From NCBI RefSeq assembly GCF_947498345.1, contig NZ_CANMJY010000004.1:186001-250000 (forward strand): a stretch of 64,000 bases of DNA. Reading direction: 5' to 3'. The notes under the pieces were generated by a model. That model made no database searches and was not told the DNA's origin. It worked only from the letters and a program-made list of their open reading frames with translations. The position numbers and the translations under genes were made by a program. Source of the stretch: an uncultured Winogradskyella sp. (lineage in GTDB: Bacteria > Bacteroidota > Bacteroidia > Flavobacteriales > Flavobacteriaceae). The stretch's first letter is position 1, and every line of letters begins with the position of its first letter. Positions 37,389 to 47,233 of the stretch are shown here, piece by piece.

Positions 37389-38684
37389 ATGAAAAAACTT
37401 TTATGTAATGATTTCCCTTTTTTTAAGGGAAATATGCCGTTGTACTGTATTATTTTATGCTTTCCGCTTTTTTCGTTAGGGCAAAGTATTAAAGTGTCGG
37501 CATATGGCTTTAATGCTAGTGACAATAAAAAATTCGTTTATGAGGCTATTAGAAATAATGATACAATTATTATTGATAAACAGAATAGTGAATGGCTGGT
37601 ATCACCTTTAAAGTTTAGAAACTTAGAAAACAAGACTATTATTTTTGAAAAAGGTGTTGTTTTTAGAGCCAAACCGAATGCTTTTGTAGCTACTAGTGAT
37701 TGTTTACTAAAGTTTGTTAACTGCAAGAACATAAATGTTATAGGTAATGGCGCTTTACTTACCATGAATAAAGAAGAGTATATTGATGGAGAATGGCGGA
37801 TGGGACTCAGTTTTATGGGATGCAAAAATGTTTTGGTTAACAATTTAACTATAGCCAATTCTGGAGGAGATGGTATATATATTGATGGGTATAAATCATT
37901 ACATTATTCTGAAAACATCAGAATTAATAATGTTATCTCTACTAACAACAAACGACAAGGTATAAGTATTATTAGTGCAAAAGACGTTTGGGTGAAAAAT
38001 TCGGTATTTACAAAAACAAAAGGAACATTACCAGAAGCAGGTTTAGATATTGAACCCGATAAAGAAACAGATGTAGTAATCAATGTTAATTTTGAGCATT
38101 GTGCTTTTACAAATAATTATCATTCGGGTATTGTATTGGGTTTAGATAACCTAACTGATAAATCAGAACCTGTTAGTATAAATTTCATCAATTGTTATTT
38201 AAGCATGAATCACGATATTTCTAATCGTTATCCAAAAGCAGAAATCGTTATATCTTCACGTCCTTACAATGCTGTAAAAGGTGAAGTAACGTTTAATAAT
38301 ATCACTGTAGATGGAAGTAATTGGGGTTTAATTTATTCAAGAAAACCAAGTAATGCCTATAATGTCACATTTAAAAACCTTAGCGCTATTAATATATGTC
38401 AGCAAAAAGACGATATGAGTGCTATCTATTTAGAAGTGCCAGATTATTTTAAATCTTCTGGACCTATAGGTGGGTTTTCTTTTGAAAATGCTTATGTAAA
38501 ATTCGATTCTAAATCAGCTTTTTTTACAATTAGAGGTTCTAGTTTAGGGACGCTAAATGGTGTTAAAGATATAACAGGGCATGTTATTCTTGAGGCCCCA
38601 AACCTGACAGAATTTAAGCAATATATAAAGTACAATCCCAATAAGAATGCAAACTTTAGTATTAACTATACCTTAAAAAATTAA
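37389..38684 (+). CDS. Exported right-handed beta-helix protein
   Basis: A protein of about 431 residues with a signal peptide (hydrophobic PLYCIILCFPLFSLGQ, about residues 16-31) and a parallel beta-helix of pectin-lyase type: many short Asn- and Val-rich coils such as NCKNINVIGNGALLTM, NSGGDGIYIDGYKS and DIEPDKETDVVINVNFEHC. The D/E/H pattern in these coils is compatible with a polysaccharide lyase or epimerase active site, but no family can be fixed. In-frame Met codons exist at 37359, 37389 and 37434; 37389 (MKKLL) gives the best basic n-region. It may modify or trim the secreted polymer. Confidence 0.75.
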   Translation: MKKLLCNDFPFFKGNMPLYCIILCFPLFSLGQSIKVSAYGFNASDNKKFVYEAIRNNDTIIIDKQNSEWLVSPLKFRNLENKTIIFEKGVVFRAKPNAFVATSDCLLKFVNCKNINVIGNGALLTMNKEEYIDGEWRMGLSFMGCKNVLVNNLTIANSGGDGIYIDGYKSLHYSENIRINNVISTNNKRQGISIISAKDVWVKNSVFTKTKGTLPEAGLDIEPDKETDVVINVNFEHCAFTNNYHSGIVLGLDNLTDKSEPVSINFINCYLSMNHDISNRYPKAEIVISSRPYNAVKGEVTFNNITVDGSNWGLIYSRKPSNAYNVTFKNLSAINICQQKDDMSAIYLEVPDYFKSSGPIGGFSFENAYVKFDSKSAFFTIRGSSLGTLNGVKDITGHVILEAPNLTEFKQYIKYNPNKNANFSINYTLKN

Positions 38685-38698
38685 GAGTCTACAAGTTG

Positions 38699-40504
38699 CT
38701 ATTTAAAACCAAACTCTTCATACCATTTACTTAACACAAAAAGCTTCCATATATTTGGTGTATGTTTAGCTTTTCCGCTCATGTGTTCATTTAAAAGGGT
38801 CTTGAATTTTTCTACATTTAGATTAGGAACCTTATTAAGAAAGTCATCATTAAGAGCATTTATAAATTCTTCTCTTAACTCATTTCGCATCCAGTTACCT
38901 ATAGGTACTGCAAAACCTCTTTTGGGTTGGTTAAAAACCTCTTCAGGAATATATTCTTTAAGTAAATCTCTTAATATTTTTTTCTGCCTTCCTTTTTCAT
39001 ATCTAAAATGCATTGGAAGCGTTCTGGCATATTCTACAACTCTATAATCTAAAAATGGGCTTCTAACTTCAACTGAATAAGCCATACTGGCTCTATCAAC
39101 TTTAACGTTACTATCATTCTCTAGCCAAAGTTTTATATTTAAGTCTGCAGCTTTTTGTAAAAATATATCAGACCATTTTTTATAGCCTTGATAATGTTTC
39201 ATCCATTTTTGGTTCTTTTTCTTTAATAATAAACCTTTTCTGGAAAAAATATTTTCGATAAAATCGTTTCTGGTTTTTGTCCCCAGAGCATTTCGTACCC
39301 TATGCGAGTTGATGCCAAAAAGTTTTAATAATGATGGATGTGATAATAATTTCCTTATAGGATAAGGGATGTCTATAATCTTTTTGTTTCTAACCAAAGA
39401 ATCAAAATATGGATAACCTATAAAACTTTCATCACCACCATCTCCAGATAATGCTACTGTTACATATTGTTTTGTCACTTTATTTAGTAATAATGATGGC
39501 AATGCAGAGCTGTCTGCAAATGGTTCATCGTATACTTCAGTTAGTTTCGGTATTAATTCTAATATATCTTCAGGGCTACATATTGTAGTGGTATGATTAG
39601 AATTAATAATTTCTGCATATTGTTCTGCAATTTTACTTTCATCATATTTTGGGTCTTTAAACCCAATCGAAAAGGTATTGATTTTTGTTGGCGAAACTTT
39701 TGATGCCATGCTCGAAACCAAAGCAGAATCTATTCCGCCAGATAAAAATGAGCCAATAGGTACATCAGATTGCAATCTTATTTTAACAGCATCAAGCAGT
39801 AACTCATGTAGTTCTTTCTTAGCTTTTTCATAAGAGATGTCTTTAACTTTTACATCTTTTAAGTTCCAGTATTCGTTAATTGTTAGCGTATTAGTATTGA
39901 AGTCTAATTCCATATAATTGCCAGGAGGTAGCTTGTATATATCTTCAGCTATTGTATAAGGACTAGGAATAAACATACAATCGAGAAATATAGATATTGC
40001 TTCATCATTAACCTTTTTTCCTTTTAGCATTGGTCGTATTTGACTACAAATCTCTATATCATTACCGTTCCAATAATAGTAAAATGGTTTAACGCCCATC
40101 CTATCTCTTGCTGAAAACAAAGTGTTAGTTGTCTCATCGTAAATACTAAAGGCAAACATTCCATTAGCTTTGTCTAAAATTGACTTACCCCAGTGTTTAT
40201 AACCTATTAAAAGAACTTCAGTGTCACTTTCCGTCTTAAATTCATAGTGCAGTGCTTTAAGCTCTTTCTTAATATCTAAATAGTTGTAAATTTCACCGTT
40301 AAAAACTATAGTTAAGTTTTCGTAAGTCATCGGTTGGTTAGACCTTGGATCCAGATCTAATATAGATAAACGCAAATGACCAAAAGTGAGGTTTTTAATT
40401 TTATCTATACCTGTATAATCAGGACCTCTAAATGAAATAGAATCTAATTTTTCCTTTACTATACTTTCTTCGTAAGGAATATTAGTTAAATATATACCAC
40501 ACAT
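38699..40504 (-). CDS. asnB: Asparagine synthetase-like glutamine amidotransferase (copy 2)
   Basis: A 601-residue class II amidotransferase paralogous to the one at 25 kb. The start is fixed by the need for an N-terminal Cys nucleophile: MCGIYLTN at 40504, although the frame is open 45 bases further. The PP-loop SGGIDSA is near 254, with LSGDGGDESFIGYPYFD following. It is monocistronic and on its own between the beta-helix and lyase-like genes. Two divergent copies in one locus suggest two amide positions or two substrates. A role in free asparagine supply cannot be excluded. Confidence 0.9.
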   Translation of the reverse strand: MCGIYLTNIPYEESIVKEKLDSISFRGPDYTGIDKIKNLTFGHLRLSILDLDPRSNQPMTYENLTIVFNGEIYNYLDIKKELKALHYEFKTESDTEVLLIGYKHWGKSILDKANGMFAFSIYDETTNTLFSARDRMGVKPFYYYWNGNDIEICSQIRPMLKGKKVNDEAISIFLDCMFIPSPYTIAEDIYKLPPGNYMELDFNTNTLTINEYWNLKDVKVKDISYEKAKKELHELLLDAVKIRLQSDVPIGSFLSGGIDSALVSSMASKVSPTKINTFSIGFKDPKYDESKIAEQYAEIINSNHTTTICSPEDILELIPKLTEVYDEPFADSSALPSLLLNKVTKQYVTVALSGDGGDESFIGYPYFDSLVRNKKIIDIPYPIRKLLSHPSLLKLFGINSHRVRNALGTKTRNDFIENIFSRKGLLLKKKNQKWMKHYQGYKKWSDIFLQKAADLNIKLWLENDSNVKVDRASMAYSVEVRSPFLDYRVVEYARTLPMHFRYEKGRQKKILRDLLKEYIPEEVFNQPKRGFAVPIGNWMRNELREEFINALNDDFLNKVPNLNVEKFKTLLNEHMSGKAKHTPNIWKLFVLSKWYEEFGFK

Positions 40505-40853
40505 GTAGCTAGTTTTTTGTAAAGCAAAGGAATTTTCTTTTAATACCAATATGTTTTTTTTAAAAACCGTTTAAAGTACAAAGTCATCTTATAATATGCT
40601 GTATTTTGTTTGTTGCATATGGCAAAGTTATCTGTCTATTTTGTAATAATCTTCTTCAATATGTTAAAGTTTTCATTTCAACGTCTAAAAGCTGTATTTC
40701 ACCGTATATAAAACAAAAATTGTTGATTATAATATCCTATGTATTAAAAAACTTACAATTAATTGCGTTTTATCGAATTATAAGGTATTTAAACTTTTAA
40801 ACGGATATTATTTATATATATTGCTGAACTATAATAAAAACTAACTAATAGTT
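40505..40853. other. Intergenic region between asnB copy 2 and the lyase-like gene
   Basis: About 350 AT-rich bases separating divergent genes. Near matches to TAnnTTTG occur (TATTTTG) but none is exact. A 64-codon open frame here (40606-40800) looks like low-complexity noise. Nothing else is evident. Confidence 0.4.
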
Positions 40854-43800
40854 ATGAATGCCCCAAAACGTCTAACTAAGATAATACTTGGTATAACTTT
40901 TTTTTGTTTAACAACCCTTAATTTATTTGCACAACTCCCTGCTTTTCCTGGAGCCGAAGGCTATGGTAAATATACCATTGGAGGAAGAGGTGGTCAGGTT
41001 ATTGAGGTTACTAATCTTAATGATAGTGGTCCTGGTTCATTTAGAGCTGCATGTGAAGCTTCAGGACCAAGAGTTGTTATATTTAAGGTAGGTGGAAGAA
41101 TAGATATCACTGGTCCAACAATTAAAATAACAGACCCTAATATTACCATAGCTGGTCAAACTGCTCCTGGTGGAGGTGTAATGCTAACCAGAGAAACAAT
41201 TGATAGACCTATCTTAGAAATTGATACAGATGAAGTAATTATTAGGTACATTAGATTTAGACGCTCTACGTCTTATAGAAGTGGTAACAATGCCGATAAT
41301 GTTTGGGTGAATAGTGGTAACAATATTATTTTTGACCATTGTTCGTTTGCCTGGTCATCAGATGGTAACTTAGATATTGCAAATTATGATGGACAACCAG
41401 GTAGACCACCACAAGTAGAACTCTCTAATATTACTATTCAATACTGTATTTTCACTAATTCTTATGGTGGTAATAATAAAACGTTTTTAGTATCTAGAGG
41501 TCCAACAAACATTAGTTGGTTTAGAAATGCTTGGTTAAGTACTGCTACGCGTAACCCTTCAGTATCAACACCTGTTAATGAAGCACCTACATGGGATTGT
41601 TATTATGAGCATGTTAATAATTTTCATTACGATTACACAAATGGGCCTTCTTATAATAATAATGACCCAAGTGTTGATGCTGGTATTTATTATGTCAATG
41701 TAATTAAAAATTGGGCTAAAGAAAATGGAAATCCATCACCAACAATTGCCAATACTAATATTACAAGTAGACGTTGGTTACGTGCATCAACTGTTGGTAA
41801 TGGTATGGAAATATATGTTGAAGATAATATAACACCATATAGACCAGATGATAGTTACGATCAATGGGAAATTGGACAAAATGGAGGTGGTCAGGCTAAT
41901 AATGATGTTTTAATTCCAGAAAACTTAAGGAGTTATACTGTAAATAGTACTCCAATAATGACAGATAATGTGCCTTTGTGGGATGCAACTGACATTTGGG
42001 ATAATTTAAGAACTCATGTTGGAGCATCATTACCAGAAAGGGATGCAGAAGATACCAGAGCTGTTAACGATGTAGATACTGGAGACAGTACAGAAGATAA
42101 GGTAAATAACGTTTTTCCTATAATTAGTGGTGGTACACCTTATACTGATACAGATATTGATGGTATGCCAGATTTTTGGGAGACCTCTGAATTTGGTGAC
42201 TTAAGTAGCGATGGTGTTGTGGATACGGATGGTGATGGTTACACTGATTTAGAGGAATACCTTAATCAATCAGCAAATGGTCAAATTCCAGATGTACCTG
42301 CAGAAAGTGTAGAAGTTACTCCAAGTACTGCTACCTTAAATGTACCGGAAACTATAACATTAACAACAACTTTTACACCAAGTAGTACTACAAATCAAAG
42401 TGGTACTTGGACTTCAAGTAATCCATCAATAGCTACAGTGACTAATGGTTTAGTAACTTCGATTTCAGAAGGTAATACAACTATTACATTTACGTCTAAT
42501 GATGGAGGATTTACTGATACTGCAGAAATAACAGTAACAAACATTGTTATTCCTTTAAGTTCTGTAACAATCGATCCAAATGATATTACTATAGAAGTTG
42601 GTGAAAATAGTCAGCTTACTACAACTTTTGTTCCTTCGGACACAACAGATACAACAGGTATTTGGACCAGTAGTGATGACTCAGTAGCAACTGTAGATGA
42701 GAATGGTAATATTACAGGTATTACTGTAGGTCAAGTAGATATAACTTACACCTCTACTGTTGATGCTGTGACTGATAGTGCAACAGTTACTGTAATAGAC
42801 ACTTTCTATGGAACTTATGAGTTTTATAATGCCAATACTGATGTGATGTTAATGAATATTACTGGAGATACTGATATTAATTTAGCTGGCGAAGGTAACG
42901 AAGTTAATTTTAGAAGTATACCAGAAGGTGGAGATCAGAATGCTCAAGTAGAGAGTGTGCGTGTAGACTGGACAGGACCAACATCTGGTACTTGGATAGA
43001 GAGTGGACCAATATATGCAGGTTTACCTAATGGACATGTTGGCTTTAATTTTGAGCCTTACGTAGTTGAGCAAGGTACCTATAACTTTACAATAACGTAT
43101 TTCAGCCAAGATGGAGGTTCTGGTAATGTTGTAGCTACAGATACGTTTGCATTAACGTTTTTTTTCAGCTCAGTACCAGTTGCAAACGCTGGTCCAGATC
43201 AAGATATTTGCGAGGGAGAAACAACAACTTTGACTGCTTCTGGTGGTCCAAACTTTTTGTGGAATAACGGTGAAACTATGGCTTCAATAGATGTAAGCCC
43301 TACCGTAACAACTACATATACAGTTTCAGTATTTGATGATGAAGGAAATACAGATGAAGATAGTGTGACTATTACAGTAAATGCTATTCCTGTTGCTGAT
43401 GCTGGTGAAGATCAAACTATTTGCCAAGGCGAAACAATTACCTTAACGGCTTCTGGTGGAGATGCTTACCTATGGAATACTGGAGAGACTACAGCCTCAA
43501 TAGATGTTAGCCCGACTTCAGATACAATTTATGATGTAGAGGTTATTTCAAATAACTGTTCAAGCACTGATACAGTAACCGTTTCTGTGAGTGAAGCACC
43601 TAACCTTACTGTAAGTGATGATGTTGTACTTGTTGAAGGGGAATCTACAACTCTTGGTGTTAGTGGTAGTGATAATTATCTTTGGAGTACCGGAGAAACA
43701 ACAGCTTTCATTACAGTATCACCAATGGTTACAACTACATATACAGTAACCTCTCTTAGTGCAAATGATTGTTTAACGACAGAAGATATACTAGTAACAG

Positions 43801-45602
43801 TAATTCCTGAGGTTATTGCAGATGCAGGTACAGATACTACAATTTGTAGTGGTGAAAATGTTACACTAATTGCTAGTGGGGGAACAAATTACCTTTGGGA
43901 TACAGGAGAAACTACCGCAGAATTAATCGTGAGTCCTACGCTGACAACAACATATACGGTAACTGTAACTGATGATTATGGGTATTCCGATTCTGATAGT
44001 GTTACGGTTACGGTTAATGAAACCCCAGATATTACTGTAAGTGAGGATGTCTATATATTAGATGGTGAAACGGTTACACTTACAGCATCAGGAGGAGATA
44101 ACTATCAATGGAATACTGGTGAAACTTCAGCAAGCATTGTAGTGACACCTGATGAAACTACAACATATACAGTAATTTCTACAGCTGTTGGTGGCTGTGC
44201 TGATATAGAACAAGTTACTGTAAATATTATACCAGATGTAGTTGCAGATGCTGGTGAGGATGCTACAATTTGTAGTGGTGAAAGTATTACATTAAATGCT
44301 TCGGGTGGTGTATCATATACTTGGGATACAGGAGATAATATATCTAACCCAACGGTTAGCCCATCTGTAACAACTACTTATACAGTAACTGTTGAAGATG
44401 CTTTTGGTTATATCGATACTGATAGTGTTACAATTACTGTTAACGAAACACCTAATGTAACTATAAGTAATGATGTTACTATTATAGAAGGGGAGTCCGT
44501 TACTCTTAATGCAGATGGAGCCGTAACTTATGAATGGAATACAAGTGAAACAACAAGTGCAATTACGGTTAGTCCTACACAAACGACAACTTACACCGTT
44601 ACAGGGACATCTAATACATGTTCTGCGCAGGCTCAGGTTACTGTAACTGTAGAACCATTATTTGAAGCTTCAGCAGGAGCAGATGCACGCGTTTGTGAAA
44701 ATGATAGTTATGAAATTGTCTTAACCGCTACTGAAGGTGATAGTTATTTATGGAATACTGGTGCAACTACACAAAGTATTACAGTAAGTCCAATATCTAC
44801 ATCTACCTACACGGTAACGGTTACTCAAGGAAGTCAGGAAGATACAGATGAAGTAACGGTATATGTAGACCCTAATCCAAATGTTGTAATCACTAACGGT
44901 GATAGTATAGATATTATGAGTGGCGATTTTGTCACCTTATCGGCTACTGGTGCTAATACCTATGAGTGGAATAATGGTGCTACGCAACCAAATATTGCTG
45001 TTAGTCCTACTGTTACCACAACTTATGAAGTAAGAGGTTATATTGGTGATTGCTATGACGAAAAGCAAGTTACCGTAAACGTTATACCAGATGTTGAAGC
45101 TGATGCAGGAGAAGATGTTGATATATGTTTAGGGGAAACAGCAACTTTAACGGCTAGTGGGGGTGATGAATATGTTTGGAGTACTGGTCAAACTACTCAA
45201 ACCATTCAAGTATCTCCTAATGAAACAACAGAATATACTGTTACAGTGTTTAATGCAGTGGATTTTGATGAAGATACTGTAACTGTATATGTAGATACTG
45301 ATTGTGAAGAGGATGTTGACCCTGTTGAAGGAGGTGGAGATCCGCTTGACTTTGATTTTTCTGTATTTCCAAATCCTGCTTCTAATTATGTAAATATAAG
45401 ACTTGAAGGTTCTACAGCACTTTCTAGAATATACCTATACGATATTACAGGTAAGTTAATTCATTCTGAAATTATTTCTAATGAATACCTAAGTACATCT
45501 ACAACAAGACAAATAGATGTAAGCAAGCTACATCCTGGTATGTACTATATTAAGATGGTGGACGTAAGACAAGAGATTTCTAAAAAATTAATGATTAAAT
45601 AA
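40854..45602 (+). CDS. T9SS-exported pectate-lyase-like protein with Ig-like repeats
   Basis: A 1582-residue secreted protein. Signal peptide 1-25 (LNLFA-Q). The beta-helix domain (about 26-430) opens FPGAEGYGKYTIGGRGG and VTNLNDSGPGSFRAA, the hallmark of Bacteroidota PL1-type pectate lyases, and retains an RNPSVS motif near 240. A DxDxDG calcium-type segment follows (about 430-478), then two BIG2 Ig-like domains (about 482-650), a unique domain (about 651-770), ten Ig/PKD-like repeats (about 774-1482) and a type A T9SS sorting domain ending KKLMIK. It likely cleaves uronic-acid-containing polymer outside the cell; whether self or foreign is open. Confidence 0.9.
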   Translation: MNAPKRLTKIILGITFFCLTTLNLFAQLPAFPGAEGYGKYTIGGRGGQVIEVTNLNDSGPGSFRAACEASGPRVVIFKVGGRIDITGPTIKITDPNITIAGQTAPGGGVMLTRETIDRPILEIDTDEVIIRYIRFRRSTSYRSGNNADNVWVNSGNNIIFDHCSFAWSSDGNLDIANYDGQPGRPPQVELSNITIQYCIFTNSYGGNNKTFLVSRGPTNISWFRNAWLSTATRNPSVSTPVNEAPTWDCYYEHVNNFHYDYTNGPSYNNNDPSVDAGIYYVNVIKNWAKENGNPSPTIANTNITSRRWLRASTVGNGMEIYVEDNITPYRPDDSYDQWEIGQNGGGQANNDVLIPENLRSYTVNSTPIMTDNVPLWDATDIWDNLRTHVGASLPERDAEDTRAVNDVDTGDSTEDKVNNVFPIISGGTPYTDTDIDGMPDFWETSEFGDLSSDGVVDTDGDGYTDLEEYLNQSANGQIPDVPAESVEVTPSTATLNVPETITLTTTFTPSSTTNQSGTWTSSNPSIATVTNGLVTSISEGNTTITFTSNDGGFTDTAEITVTNIVIPLSSVTIDPNDITIEVGENSQLTTTFVPSDTTDTTGIWTSSDDSVATVDENGNITGITVGQVDITYTSTVDAVTDSATVTVIDTFYGTYEFYNANTDVMLMNITGDTDINLAGEGNEVNFRSIPEGGDQNAQVESVRVDWTGPTSGTWIESGPIYAGLPNGHVGFNFEPYVVEQGTYNFTITYFSQDGGSGNVVATDTFALTFFFSSVPVANAGPDQDICEGETTTLTASGGPNFLWNNGETMASIDVSPTVTTTYTVSVFDDEGNTDEDSVTITVNAIPVADAGEDQTICQGETITLTASGGDAYLWNTGETTASIDVSPTSDTIYDVEVISNNCSSTDTVTVSVSEAPNLTVSDDVVLVEGESTTLGVSGSDNYLWSTGETTAFITVSPMVTTTYTVTSLSANDCLTTEDILVTVIPEVIADAGTDTTICSGENVTLIASGGTNYLWDTGETTAELIVSPTLTTTYTVTVTDDYGYSDSDSVTVTVNETPDITVSEDVYILDGETVTLTASGGDNYQWNTGETSASIVVTPDETTTYTVISTAVGGCADIEQVTVNIIPDVVADAGEDATICSGESITLNASGGVSYTWDTGDNISNPTVSPSVTTTYTVTVEDAFGYIDTDSVTITVNETPNVTISNDVTIIEGESVTLNADGAVTYEWNTSETTSAITVSPTQTTTYTVTGTSNTCSAQAQVTVTVEPLFEASAGADARVCENDSYEIVLTATEGDSYLWNTGATTQSITVSPISTSTYTVTVTQGSQEDTDEVTVYVDPNPNVVITNGDSIDIMSGDFVTLSATGANTYEWNNGATQPNIAVSPTVTTTYEVRGYIGDCYDEKQVTVNVIPDVEADAGEDVDICLGETATLTASGGDEYVWSTGQTTQTIQVSPNETTEYTVTVFNAVDFDEDTVTVYVDTDCEEDVDPVEGGGDPLDFDFSVFPNPASNYVNIRLEGSTALSRIYLYDITGKLIHSEIISNEYLSTSTTRQIDVSKLHPGMYYIKMVDVRQEISKKLMIK
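43172..45294 (+). repeat. Ten tandem Ig-like repeats alternating between two types
   Basis: Ten units of about 70 residues share a core Y-x-W-N/D/S-T-G-E-T-T followed by V-S-P-x-x-T-T-T-Y-T-V. Units of type A open ADAG-x-D-x-x-I-C-x-G-E; units of type B open with a DV-x-x-x-x-GE-x-V/T-T-L stretch and lack the cysteine. The order is A-A-B-A-B-A-B-A-B-A, showing growth by duplication of an A-B pair. Confidence 0.8.
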
Positions 45603-45603
45603 A

Positions 45604-45680
45604 GTTAGTTATTTTTTATAGTGAAAACGGCACTAAAATGTTCAATACTATTGAAACTTTAGTGCCGCTAACTTTTTTAT
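45604..45680. terminator. Bidirectional terminator between lyase-like gene and ugd
   Basis: CGGCACTAAA (45628-45637) pairs perfectly with TTTAGTGCCG (45658-45667), with an inner TTCAAT/ATTGAA hairpin and outer GTTAG/CTAAC arms. T-rich stretches flank both sides, so it can end both convergent transcripts. Confidence 0.85.
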
Positions 45681-45695
45681 GTATTTTTAAGGAAA

Positions 45696-47075
45696 TTACT
45701 GTCCTATAGACGAATATTCAAAGCCTATTTTAATCATTTCTGCTTTATCTAATATATTTCTACCGTCAAAAATAAATGCTGGTTTTTTCATACCAGAATA
45801 AATCTTTTCCCAATCGTAGGTTTTGAATTCGTCCCATTCTGTCATTATTGCTATAGCATGCGCATTTTTAACAGCTTTATATGGGTCATTAAAAGTTGTA
45901 ACGAGCTCTTTGTTTTCAGAATCAGTACGCGTTTGTAAATAGTTTAAATCTGCATATACCTTTTTAGAAGGAACTTTTGGATCGTAAACTGCGATATTTG
46001 CTTGTTCACTTAGTAAGTGATCTGCAACATAAATTGCGGCAGACTCACGTGTATCATTGGTGTCCTTTTTAAAAGCCCAGCCAAGCATGGCGATTTTCTT
46101 CCCAGAAACCGTATTATATAATGTACTTATTAAGTTATCAGAAAAACGTCTCTTCTGATGATCATTAAGAATAATAACTTGCTCCCAATAATCGGCTACA
46201 GCATTTAAACCGTAACTCCTTGCAATGTAAACAAGATTAAGTATATCTTTTTGAAAGCATGAGCCTCCAAAACCAATTGAGGCATTTAAAAACTTAGGGC
46301 CAATTCTGGAATCCATTCCAATGGCTCTTGCTACTTCGTTGACATTGGCTTCAGTATGTTCACATAATTCTGAAATAGCATTTATTGATGAAATTCGTTG
46401 TGCTAAAAATGCATTGGCCGTTAATTTTGATAATTCTGATGACCAAACATTAGTTCTAAGAATTCTGTCTTGAGAAACCCAACTACCATAAATATTAGCC
46501 AAACTTTCGATAGCTGACTCAGATTCTCCACCTATTAATACACGATCCGGATTTAATAAATCTTCGACGGCTGTACCTTCTGCTAAAAATTCTGGATTTG
46601 AAAGAATATCAAACTTTACGTCACTTCCAGTATTGTGTAATATACTTTTTATTGCCTGAGCCGTTCTAACTGGTAATGTAGATTTTTCTACTACAATTTT
46701 ATCGGTAGTTGCAACCTCTGCAATATTTCTTGCGCAAAGTTCAACATACTTTAAATCCGCTGCCATACCTTTACCTTTACCATAGGTTTTCGTAGGTGTA
46801 TTTACTGAAATAAAAATCATTTCAGATTCGTTGATGGCTTTGTTAATTTCTGTAGAAAAGAATAAGTTTTTTCCTCGAGTTTCTGCAACTATTTCCGCAA
46901 GTCCAGGTTCGTAGATAGGTAGTTTTGATACATCTTCATCGTTCCATGCTGCTATTCGTTCTTCGTTAATATCAACTATAGTGACCTGTATATTAGGATT
47001 TTTCTTTGCTATTACTGCCATAGTTGGGCCACCAACATAACCAGCACCAATGCAACATATCTTATTTATTTTCAT
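45696..47075 (-). CDS. ugd: UDP-glucose 6-dehydrogenase (animal-type)
   Basis: Oxidises UDP-glucose to UDP-glucuronate with two NAD. The 459 residues include the N-terminal Rossmann loop [12 protein letters not shown], the central dimer helix, and the catalytic cysteine C273 in [16 protein letters not shown]. Several stretches ([40 protein letters not shown]) look like the animal UGDH type more than the short E. coli/Streptococcus type. With the 4-epimerase gene upstream on the same strand it supplies UDP-GlcA and UDP-GalA for the polymer. A 158-base gap separates the two. Confidence 0.94.
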   Translation of the reverse strand: MKINKICCIGAGYVGGPTMAVIAKKNPNIQVTIVDINEERIAAWNDEDVSKLPIYEPGLAEIVAETRGKNLFFSTEINKAINESEMIFISVNTPTKTYGKGKGMAADLKYVELCARNIAEVATTDKIVVEKSTLPVRTAQAIKSILHNTGSDVKFDILSNPEFLAEGTAVEDLLNPDRVLIGGESESAIESLANIYGSWVSQDRILRTNVWSSELSKLTANAFLAQRISSINAISELCEHTEANVNEVARAIGMDSRIGPKFLNASIGFGGSCFQKDILNLVYIARSYGLNAVADYWEQVIILNDHQKRRFSDNLISTLYNTVSGKKIAMLGWAFKKDTNDTRESAAIYVADHLLSEQANIAVYDPKVPSKKVYADLNYLQTRTDSENKELVTTFNDPYKAVKNAHAIAIMTEWDEFKTYDWEKIYSGMKKPAFIFDGRNILDKAEMIKIGFEYSSIGQ

Positions 47076-47233
47076 TGTTTTAAGTTTATTTGACTTGGGT
47101 TAATTCTTTTTAGGATCACAAATTTGTAAGAAGTATTTGGTTTCTTCTAAATTAATATATCAACGACCTGTTTTAACGATAAACTTCATAGGATTAAAAG
47201 AACCAGCATAATCTATCGTTATAATGCGGTAAA

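Noticed and set aside
40505..40549. Upstream extension of the second AsnB
   Set aside because: A class II amidotransferase needs Cys directly after the initiator Met; the extension would bury it.
40606..40800. 64-codon plus-strand frame in the gap before the lyase-like gene
   Set aside because: AT-driven low-complexity translation (runs of I, L, Y, K), no signal peptide pattern I trust and no start context; treated as non-coding.
44313..44582. Minus-strand frame of 89 codons inside the lyase-like gene
   Set aside because: Antisense to the Ig-like repeat region; Cys- and Ser-rich translation arises from the repeat codons.
43172..45294. Possible CRISPR-like repeat array
   Set aside because: Repeats are about 210 bases, diverged and protein-coding in one frame; they are Ig-like domains.
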